The notes under the pieces are model-generated. The model did no database searches and was not told the DNA's origin. It saw only the letters and a list, made by a program, of their open reading frames with translations. Positions 1-5,144 of a stretch of DNA of 6,794 bases are shown here, one piece after another. Within the stretch, counting starts at the first letter, position 1, and each line of letters begins with the position of its first letter. Where the stretch lies: assembly GCA_002361875.1 (NCBI GenBank), contig DERX01000066.1:731-7524 (forward strand), in the 5' to 3' direction. The DNA comes from Ruminococcaceae bacterium UBA3329 (GTDB lineage: Bacteria; Bacillota; Clostridia; Oscillospirales; Acutalibacteraceae). A program made the position numbers and the translations under genes.

Positions 1-1
1 C

Positions 2-1591
2 TTAATCGGCTCTGACAGCCACACCCCTACGGGCGGCGGAATCGGCATGCTCGCTATGGGTGCAGGCGGTCTTGATGTTGCAGTTGCAATGGGCGGCGGT
101 ACTTATTACATAACAATGCCCAAAATGGTAAGAGTTAATCTTACGGGAAAATTAAGTCCTTGGGTTGCCGCAAAAGATGTAATTCTTGAGGTTCTCCGAA
201 TTATGACCGTTAAAGGCGGTGTCGGTAAGATTATTGAATACGGCGGTGAAGGCGTAAAAACTCTTTCTGTTCCCGAAAGAGCAACTATTACGAATATGGG
301 TGCAGAGCTCGGTGCTACAACATCTGTATTCCCGTCCGATGAAATTACAAAAGCATTCCTTAAAGCACAGGGCAGAGAAGAGGATTGGACGGAGCTTAAA
401 GCAGATGACGACGCTGTTTATGACGAGGTAATTGATATTGATTTATCATCGCTCGCTCCTCTCGCCGCACAGCCCCACATGCCCGACAGAGTAAAATCAG
501 TTACCGAAATCGGCAGAATCAAGGTTGACCAGGTATGCATAGGCTCATGTACTAACTCTTCACTTCTTGATATGATGAAGGTTGCGGCAATTCTTAAAGG
601 CAAAACGGTTTGCCCCACAGTCAGCCTTTCAATTGCTCCCGGTTCAAAACAGGTTCTCAATATGATAGCGCAGAACGGTGCTCTTTCCGATATGATTGAC
701 GCAGGTGCAAGAATTCTTGAAAGCGCATGCGGACCGTGCATCGGTATGGGTCAGTCGCCGAATTCCAAAGGTATTTCACTTCGTACATTTAACCGTAACT
801 TTGAGGGGCGTTCAGGCACAGCAGATGCAGGCATTTACCTTGTAAGTCCCGAGGTTGCGGCGGCATCTGCCTTGACTGGCTATTTAACAGATCCGAGAGA
901 TTTGGGTGAGTTCCCCGAAATCACTCTTCCCGACGAATTTATTATCAATGATAATATGGTTGCCATACCCGCCACTCCCGAAGAGGCGAAAGATGTTGAG
1001 GTTTTGTACGGACCGAATATTAAACCGTTCCCGACAAGCGAACCGTTGGAAGAAAACATTACCGCAAAAGCTGTTCTTAAGGTCGGTGATGATATTACAA
1101 CAGACCATATTATGCCCGCAGGAGCAAAAATTCTTCCTTACAGAAGCAACATTCCCTACCTTTCGCAGTTCTGCTTCGGCGTATGTGACAAAACCTTCCC
1201 CGAAAGAATTAAGACTGAAGGCAAGGGCATAATCATCGGCGGGGCGAACTACGGTCAAGGCTCTTCCCGTGAGCATGCGGCTCTTGTTCCGCTTTACCTC
1301 GGTGTTAAGGCTGTAATTACAAAATCTTTTGCAAGAATTCACTGCGCTAACCTTATAAATGCAGGCATTCTTCCGCTCAATTTTGTTAATCCTGACGATT
1401 ATGACAAGATTACACAGGGTGATGAACTGAATCTTGAAGGAATTAAGACTGCAATTATCAATTCCGCTCCCGCTGTTCTTAAAAACACTACAACCGGCGA
1501 AGCTTATGAATTGAAATATGACCTTTCCGACAGACAGAAAGACATTATTCTCGCGGGCGGTCTTTTAAATTACACAAAGAAATCAATGTAA
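2..1591 (+). CDS. acn: Aconitate hydratase, 5' end missing
   Basis: Aconitase isomerises citrate to isocitrate through cis-aconitate with a [4Fe-4S] cluster, in the cytoplasm. The frame is open from base 2, so the gene begins before the window; an ATG at 47 is internal. About 529 residues are visible. The Clostridia-type single-chain aconitases I recall are about 640 residues, so roughly 110 N-terminal residues are missing. Numbering from base 2, the visible marks are GSDSHTPTGG (residues 3-12, active-site Asp-Ser-His), the first cluster cysteine in CIGSCTNSS (Cys183), the other two in CGPC (Cys243, Cys246), a linker ending in DDITTDH (363-369), and the C-terminal swivel domain with GQGSSREHAAL (SSRE at 421-424, substrate-binding Ser/Arg). 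It is the first visible gene of an operon with icd and rex. The single-chain layout separates it from LeuC/LeuD. The choice against homoaconitase rests on the adjoining icd and overall similarity. Confidence 0.95.
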   Translation, partial: LIGSDSHTPTGGGIGMLAMGAGGLDVAVAMGGGTYYITMPKMVRVNLTGKLSPWVAAKDVILEVLRIMTVKGGVGKIIEYGGEGVKTLSVPERATITNMGAELGATTSVFPSDEITKAFLKAQGREEDWTELKADDDAVYDEVIDIDLSSLAPLAAQPHMPDRVKSVTEIGRIKVDQVCIGSCTNSSLLDMMKVAAILKGKTVCPTVSLSIAPGSKQVLNMIAQNGALSDMIDAGARILESACGPCIGMGQSPNSKGISLRTFNRNFEGRSGTADAGIYLVSPEVAAASALTGYLTDPRDLGEFPEITLPDEFIINDNMVAIPATPEEAKDVEVLYGPNIKPFPTSEPLEENITAKAVLKVGDDITTDHIMPAGAKILPYRSNIPYLSQFCFGVCDKTFPERIKTEGKGIIIGGANYGQGSSREHAALVPLYLGVKAVITKSFARIHCANLINAGILPLNFVNPDDYDKITQGDELNLEGIKTAIINSAPAVLKNTTTGEAYELKYDLSDRQKDIILAGGLLNYTKKSM

Positions 1592-1603
1592 GGAGTATTA
1601 TAA

Positions 1604-2770
1604 ATGGAAAACCAAATTAAAGAAGCTCTTTCAAAGTTTGAAGCGCTTATCCGTGAACAGCTTGAAAGAAATGAAAAGATTAAAGCTACAAAAGAGTTTA
1701 CAGACTTCGATAACCTCGACAAAATTGTTATCGGTATTTGCGGCGGCGACGGAATAGGTCCGATTATTACAAAGGAATCCGCAAGAGTTATTGAATTTTT
1801 GCTCAAAGACGATGTTGAAAGCGGCAGAATTGAATTTAACTATATTGACGGTCTTACAATTGAGAATCGTGTTGCCGTTATGAAAGCTATCCCTGACGAT
1901 GTTCTCGAAGAGCTTAAACAGTGCCACGTTATTCTTAAAGGGCCGACAACTACTCCGCAGGCGGGCGATCCGTGGCCGAATATCGAAAGTGCTAATGTTG
2001 CAATGCGTAAAGCGCTTGACCTTTTCGCAAATGTACGTCCTGTTAAAATTCCTGAACAGGGTATTGACTGGACTTTCTTCCGTGAAAACACCGAAGGTGC
2101 TTATGCAGTAGGCTCAAAGGGTGTTAATGTAACAGATGACCTTGCTATGGACTTTGTTGTTACAACAACCGAGGGTACTGAAAGAATTGCAAGACTTGCT
2201 TATGAATATGCAAAGAAAAATCACAAGGAAAGAGTTTCTATCATTAACAAAGCAAATGTTATTAAAACAACAGACGGCAAATTCCTTCGCCTTTGCAAAA
2301 AAATCGGTGAAGAATATCCCGATATCATTACAGATGAATGGTACATTGACATTACAACTGCGAAGCTTATTGACGAAAAGAGAAGAAGAGATTTCAAGGT
2401 ATTCATTCTTCCCAACCTTTACGGCGATATTATTACTGATGAGGCTGCCGAATTTCAAGGCGGCGTAGGTACGGCAGGCAGTGCAAACCTCGGTAAGCGT
2501 TATGCTATGTTTGAAGCTATTCACGGTTCTGCACCGAGAATGATTAAAGAAGGCAGAGGACAATATGCAGATCCTTGTTCAATGCTCCGTGCAACTGTAA
2601 TGCTCCTTTCGCACATCGGTAAGCAAAAGGAAGCCGATTTACTTGAGCGTGCTCTTGATATTTGTATGCTTGAAGAGAAAAAGCTTATAATTACAGGCAG
2701 ACCTGACGGAGCAACATGTGAAGAATTCGGCGACTATGTAATGGAAACCGTTAAAAAGATTTCAAACTGA
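1604..2770 (+). CDS. icd: Isocitrate dehydrogenase (isocitrate/isopropylmalate dehydrogenase family)
   Basis: This 388-residue cytoplasmic enzyme likely oxidises isocitrate to 2-oxoglutarate and CO2 with NAD(P)+. Family marks run in order: GDGIGP (48-53), GPTTTPQAGDPWPNIESANVAMR (113-135; Ser129, Asn131 and Arg135 match substrate-binding Ser113, Asn115 and Arg119 of E. coli Icd), NVRPV (Arg145), RENTEGAY (Arg160, Tyr167), NKANV (Lys216, Asn218), metal-binding Asp249, Asp275 and Asp279, and the nucleotide loop EAIHGSAPRM (304-313). Residues before about 40 form a charged, probably helical extension. Position 312-313 is Arg-Met, not the Lys-Tyr of NADP-type E. coli Icd nor the Asp-Ile of NAD-type isopropylmalate dehydrogenase, so cofactor choice is open. 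The start is fixed by AGGAG at 1591-1595, eight bases upstream and overlapping the acn stop. Immediate linkage to acn favours isocitrate over isopropylmalate; no leuC/leuD is present. Confidence 0.92.
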   Translation: MENQIKEALSKFEALIREQLERNEKIKATKEFTDFDNLDKIVIGICGGDGIGPIITKESARVIEFLLKDDVESGRIEFNYIDGLTIENRVAVMKAIPDDVLEELKQCHVILKGPTTTPQAGDPWPNIESANVAMRKALDLFANVRPVKIPEQGIDWTFFRENTEGAYAVGSKGVNVTDDLAMDFVVTTTEGTERIARLAYEYAKKNHKERVSIINKANVIKTTDGKFLRLCKKIGEEYPDIITDEWYIDITTAKLIDEKRRRDFKVFILPNLYGDIITDEAAEFQGGVGTAGSANLGKRYAMFEAIHGSAPRMIKEGRGQYADPCSMLRATVMLLSHIGKQKEADLLERALDICMLEEKKLIITGRPDGATCEEFGDYVMETVKKISN

Positions 2771-2780
2771 GGAGACTGAT

Positions 2781-3413
2781 ATGAGCAGACCTGAAGGAGT
2801 ATCTATTTCGGTAATTAAGCGTCTCCCCCGTTATTACAGGTTTTTGGGCGAGCTTAAAGATCAGGGAATGATCAGAATTTCATCAAAAGACCTTTCGGAA
2901 AGAATGGGATTAACCGCGTCGCAAATAAGACAGGATTTAAACTGCTTCGGAGGATTCGGTCAGCAAGGGTACGGATATAATATTGAAAGCCTTTATGAAG
3001 AAATCGGAAGAATTTTAGGTGTTAACAAGGTAAGAAAAGCAATTCTTATCGGTGCCGGAAACTTAGGCAGAGCAGTTGCTTTGCATATGAATTTTGAAAG
3101 AAGAGGCTTTCATATTATCGGTGTGTTTGATAAAAACGCCGCACTTTCCGGTCAAATAATCCGTGGGCTTCCCATTCGACATACAGACGGCATTTACGAT
3201 TTCTGCAAAGATAATTCGCCCGTCGTTGCAATTCTTTGCATTCCGAGTATCGCAGCACAGGAACTGACTCCCGAGCTAGTCAAGCTTGGAATAAAAGGCT
3301 ATTGGAATTTTAGCCATTATGACATTGCTTCTAATTTCCCTGAGGTTGCGGTTGAAAATGTTCACTTAAGTGACAGCCTTATGACGTTGAGCTATAAAAT
3401 TTCAAATTTTTGA
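2781..3413 (+). CDS. rex: Redox-sensing transcriptional repressor Rex
   Basis: Rex is a dimeric cytoplasmic repressor that leaves DNA when NADH binds, and so ties transcription to the NADH/NAD+ ratio. The 210-residue length fits the family. The N-terminal winged helix carries ISVIKRLPRYYRFL (9-22) and the helix-turn-helix SSKDLSERMGLTASQIRQDL (34-53), followed by the glycine-rich wing FGGFGQQGYGY (56-66). The Rossmann NAD(H) site is GAGNLGR (91-97), with Asp117 at the end of the second strand. The C-terminal half keeps the family's IP, GIKGYWNF and NVHLSDSL elements. The start is set by AGGAG at 2770-2774, which overlaps the icd stop codon with six bases to the ATG. As third gene of the acn-icd operon it is probably co-transcribed and could report on the redox state created by Icd. 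No good Rex operator is visible in the window; the operon promoter lies outside it. Confidence 0.95.
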   Translation: MSRPEGVSISVIKRLPRYYRFLGELKDQGMIRISSKDLSERMGLTASQIRQDLNCFGGFGQQGYGYNIESLYEEIGRILGVNKVRKAILIGAGNLGRAVALHMNFERRGFHIIGVFDKNAALSGQIIRGLPIRHTDGIYDFCKDNSPVVAILCIPSIAAQELTPELVKLGIKGYWNFSHYDIASNFPEVAVENVHLSDSLMTLSYKISNF

Positions 3414-3414
3414 C

Positions 3415-3451
3415 ATAACAAAAGGAGCTTGTTGTAAGCTCCTTTTGTTAT
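3415..3451. terminator. Shared bidirectional terminator between rex and the AbrB-like gene
   Basis: A perfect 16-bp inverted repeat (3415-3430 pairing with 3436-3451) encloses a 5-base loop, GTTGT. It starts one base after the rex stop codon. Its last base is the first base, on the plus strand, of the stop codon of the opposing gene. The A/T-rich outer stem provides an internal T run in both directions, though neither side has a long unpaired T tail. Position between two converging genes supports a terminator used from both sides. Confidence 0.85.
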
Positions 3452-3702
3452 TATAACTCTTTGATTTTTGCTAGACAGTCAGGGCATATTTTCATTCCCA
3501 TATACTCCTTTAAACCGTCTCTCCTGTCACAAAATGAACAGGAAAACTGAAATCTTTTTAAGATAATTGAATCGTCAGTATACATCACTTCAACAGAAAT
3601 GCGTTCATCCGGCGTTGCTTTAAAGATTTCGGAAATTAAGTTTTTTGGAAGTACTACTCTGCCATTTGCATCAATCGGTCTTATTACCTTTGCAGATTTC
3701 AT
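3451..3702 (-). CDS. AbrB/MazE/SpoVT-family DNA-binding protein with C-terminal CxxC/CxxC tail
   Basis: This 83-residue protein starts MKSAKVIRPIDANGRVVLPK (1-20), the typical swapped-hairpin beta strand of AbrB/SpoVT transition-state regulators, followed by a short helix and the strand SIILKRF (45-51). A second part has two cysteine pairs, CSFC (55-58) and CPDC (73-76), which probably form a small zinc ribbon. This two-part layout is familiar from Clostridia. The frame stays open upstream to an ATG at 3768, but the start at 3702 is preferred: on the minus strand AAGGCGGTG lies six bases before it, the AbrB domain begins exactly there, and the longer version would include the promoter. It probably binds DNA as a dimer in the cytoplasm; targets are unknown. 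It lies downstream of rubrerythrin in the same direction, 82 bases away, with its own promoter. Confidence 0.85.
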   Translation of the reverse strand: MKSAKVIRPIDANGRVVLPKNLISEIFKATPDERISVEVMYTDDSIILKRFQFSCSFCDRRDGLKEYMGMKICPDCLAKIKEL

Positions 3703-3726
3703 CAAATTCACCGCCTTTTTTCTTGG

Positions 3727-3755
3727 AATATACCATAAAGCGACAAAAAAGTCAA
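3727..3755 (-). promoter_or_regulatory. Sigma-A-type promoter of the AbrB-like gene
   Basis: Read on the minus strand, TTGACT (3750-3755) is followed by a 17-base spacer and TATATT (3727-3732). Each box matches 5 of 6 consensus bases at the ideal spacing. The -10 lies about 24 bases before the chosen ATG at 3702, leaving room for a short leader with the ribosome site. This lets the regulator be made without rubrerythrin. Confidence 0.8.
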
Positions 3756-3756
3756 A

Positions 3757-3780
3757 TAAAATATACAAAAAGTGATAAAA
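3757..3780 (-). repeat. Bipartite AT-rich element, copy 1 (upstream of the AbrB-like gene)
   Basis: On the plus strand this is TAAAATATACAAAA (3757-3770) followed directly by AGTGATAAAA (3771-3780). The same two blocks recur in the same orientation at 4371-4401, where they are separated by 7 extra bases and differ at one base of the second block. Copy 1 sits one base upstream of the -35 box of the AbrB-like gene's promoter, where an activator or operator could lie. AT-rich coincidence is possible. Confidence 0.4.
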
Positions 3781-3784
3781 TCCT

Positions 3785-4324
3785 CTAATAATTGCTTGCT
3801 TTTATCATAAAAAATGCTTGCTCTTTTTGACAAACGGGGCAAATTCCCGGGGCATCTTTGCCGAAATGAACATGTCCGCAGTTCCTGCAAATCCACATAA
3901 CATCACTGTCTTTTGAAAAAACTAAACTGTCCTCAATGTTTGAAATCAGCTTTTTAAAACGTTCTTCGTGTTCTTTTTCAATATCGGCAATTTTTTCAAA
4001 TAAAAAAGCTAAATGGTCAAAGCCTTCTTCTCTTGCTGTTTTAGCATATTCGGGGTACATATCTGCCCATTCGTAATTTTCACCTGATGCAGCATCCTGC
4101 AAATTTGCGGGCGTTAAATCAAGCTCACCGTTGTTTAACTGTTTAAGCCATATCTCGGCATGTTCCTTTTCATTATTTGCAGTTTCATCAAAAATTTCGG
4201 CTATTTGCTCATAACCGTCCTGTTTTGCTTTTGCCGCATATAGCGTGTATTTGTTTCTTGCTCTCGACTCTGCTGTAAAAGCAGATAACAGATTTTGTTC
4301 AGTTTTAGTTCCTTTTAATTCCAT
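3785..4324 (-). CDS. rbr: Rubrerythrin
   Basis: Rubrerythrin is a cytoplasmic diiron protein that reduces hydrogen peroxide to water in anaerobes, taking electrons through a rubredoxin-like iron site. The 179-residue protein has a ferritin-like four-helix domain with probable iron ligands Glu19 (in AESRARNKY), Glu52 and His55 (EKEH), Glu82 and Glu85 (ENYEWADMYPEY), and Glu116 and His119 (EKEH). A short rubredoxin-like tail follows: CRNC (146-149) and CPVC (162-165), with the 12-residue gap typical of rubrerythrin and shorter than in free rubredoxin. The start at 4324 (MELKGTKTEQNLL) is chosen over an ATG at 4333 because the ribosome site GAAAGG directly abuts the upstream ATG and lies nine bases from this one. 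It is divergent from trmO and upstream of the AbrB-like gene, with no obvious terminator between them, so read-through is plausible. No PerR box was recognised. Confidence 0.95.
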   Translation of the reverse strand: MELKGTKTEQNLLSAFTAESRARNKYTLYAAKAKQDGYEQIAEIFDETANNEKEHAEIWLKQLNNGELDLTPANLQDAASGENYEWADMYPEYAKTAREEGFDHLAFLFEKIADIEKEHEERFKKLISNIEDSLVFSKDSDVMWICRNCGHVHFGKDAPGICPVCQKEQAFFMIKASNY

Positions 4325-4370
4325 ATAAATCATCCTTTCAGCGTTTATTACAAATATTTCCCAATTAACT

Positions 4371-4401
4371 TAAAATATACAAAAATGAAATAGTGACAAA
4401 A
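4371..4401 (-). repeat. Bipartite AT-rich element, copy 2 (rubrerythrin promoter region)
   Basis: Plus strand TAAAATATACAAAA (4371-4384), seven bases, then AGTGACAAAA (4392-4401). The first block contains the candidate -10 of the rubrerythrin promoter and the second contains its -35, so in this copy the resemblance could simply be promoter sequence. Copy 1, at 3757-3780, cannot work as the same promoter because the blocks are seven bases closer. Confidence 0.4.
4372..4399 (-). promoter_or_regulatory. Probable rubrerythrin promoter
   Basis: On the minus strand TTGTCA (4394-4399, 5 of 6 consensus) is followed by 16 bases and TATTTT (4372-4377). The better-looking TATATT (4374-4379) would leave only a 14-base spacer. 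Either way transcription would start near 4365, giving a leader of about 40 bases. The -35 shares base pairs with that of the divergent trmO promoter. Confidence 0.55.
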
Positions 4402-4421
4402 TAAAATTTTCGTGCTAAAAT
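4393..4421 (+). promoter_or_regulatory. Sigma-A-type promoter of trmO
   Basis: GTGACA (4393-4398), a 17-base spacer and TAAAAT (4416-4421); each box matches 5 of 6 consensus bases. A start near 4428 leaves a leader of about 20 bases containing the ribosome site AAAGGA (4437-4442), six bases before the ATG. Confidence 0.75.
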
Positions 4422-4448
4422 CTAATAAAGTATAAAAAAGGAATACAT

Positions 4449-5132
4449 ATGGAAAAGTTACAAGTAATTGCTCACATTTACAACGATTATAAAGAAAAAT
4501 TTGGAATTCCGCGGCAAAGCGGCATCATTGACATTGAATCCAAAATAATTTTCGAGCCGATTTTTAGAAACAGAGAGGCTTTTCGGGGAATTGAACAGTA
4601 TAACTATTTATGGCTTTTATGGGACTTTTCCGAATCTCACAGTGAATGGTCGCCCACGGTAAGACCGCCGAAGCTTGGCGGAAACACTCGAATGGGTGTT
4701 TTTGCAACCCGCTCCCCTTTCAGACCCAATTCAATCGGACTTTCTTCTGTAAAACTCGAAAGCATTGAATTCACCAAAGAAAACGGACCCATTTTAACTG
4801 TAACCGGCGCTGATGTTATGAACGGCACGCCGATTTATGATATAAAGCCGTATATTAAGTACGCGGACTGCCATGAGGATGCGAACAACGGTTTTGCACT
4901 TGCCGATGTTTCCGATTCACTTACCGTTGAAATCCTTGACGGATTGATTTGTATTTTGGATGAAGAAAAGAGAAATAATCTAATAAAAATTCTGTCACAA
5001 GACCCAAGACCCGCATATAAATGTGATGAGACTACTGAACACGGCATTAAATTTGCCGATTATGATATTAAATTCAAAGTAAAAGGTGATATTCTCACTG
5101 TTACAAACATAGAAAAAATAAAAGAGCCGTAA
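4449..5132 (+). CDS. trmO: tRNA (N6-threonylcarbamoyladenosine(37)-N6)-methyltransferase TrmO
   Basis: TrmO (TsaA/YaeB family) methylates N6 of threonylcarbamoyl-A37 in the anticodon loop of threonine tRNAs using S-adenosylmethionine, a small tuning of decoding. It is an unusual single-sheet beta-barrel methyltransferase, not a Rossmann one. The 227-residue protein shows the family marks in order: KFGIPRQ (17-23), WSPTVRPPKLGGNTRMGVFA (67-86), TRSPFRPNSIGLS (87-99), NGTPIYDIKPYIKYAD (125-140), and the C-terminal QDPRPAY (184-190). These closely match E. coli TrmO throughout, including the C-terminal domain. The start is supported by AAAGGA six bases upstream and by an N-terminus at the usual place (LQVIAHI). 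The gene stands alone between a divergent rubrerythrin and a convergent GH28-like gene, so it is probably monocistronic. The last codons and stop lie inside the terminator hairpin. Confidence 0.93.
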   Translation: MEKLQVIAHIYNDYKEKFGIPRQSGIIDIESKIIFEPIFRNREAFRGIEQYNYLWLLWDFSESHSEWSPTVRPPKLGGNTRMGVFATRSPFRPNSIGLSSVKLESIEFTKENGPILTVTGADVMNGTPIYDIKPYIKYADCHEDANNGFALADVSDSLTVEILDGLICILDEEKRNNLIKILSQDPRPAYKCDETTEHGIKFADYDIKFKVKGDILTVTNIEKIKEP

Positions 5133-5142
5133 ATGGCTCTTT
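5121..5142. terminator. Shared terminator between trmO and the GH28-like gene
   Basis: AAAGAGCC (5121-5128) pairs perfectly with GGCTCTTT (5135-5142) around a 6-base loop, GTAAAT. The trmO stop codon TAA (5130-5132) lies in the loop. The plus-strand tail is TTATTTACTTTA-like; on the minus strand the hairpin is followed by TTATTTTTT, a better T tail. It begins two bases past the stop codon of the opposing gene, so it probably serves both. Confidence 0.8.
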
Positions 5143-5144
5143 AT

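Noticed and set aside
418..741. Minus-strand open frame of 107 codons inside acn
   Set aside because: It lies fully within the aconitase coding region, has no family resemblance and no ribosome site, and is an antisense shadow.
884..1342. Minus-strand open frame of 152 codons inside acn
   Set aside because: Antisense to a well-conserved aconitase domain, with a cysteine- and serine-rich composition typical of shadow frames.
2244..2264. TTAACAA followed by TGTTATTAA, a loose inverted pattern resembling a Rex site
   Set aside because: It lies within conserved icd coding sequence (NKANVIK), the spacing is wrong and the symmetry is imperfect.
2114..2563. Minus-strand open frame of 149 codons inside icd
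   Set aside because: Antisense to conserved Icd motifs; no recognisable product.
3022..3028. TTAACAA, a half-site like that of a Rex operator
   Set aside because: It lies inside rex coding sequence and the opposite half-site (TTGTTAA four bases upstream) is not present.
3703..3768. A 22-residue N-terminal extension of the AbrB-like protein starting at ATG 3768
   Set aside because: It would place the strong -35/-10 promoter inside the coding region, and a good ribosome site and domain start coincide with the ATG at 3702.
4325..4448. Possible PerR box upstream of rubrerythrin
   Set aside because: No TTATAATnATTATAA-like palindrome was found; the region is AT-rich but lacks the required symmetry.
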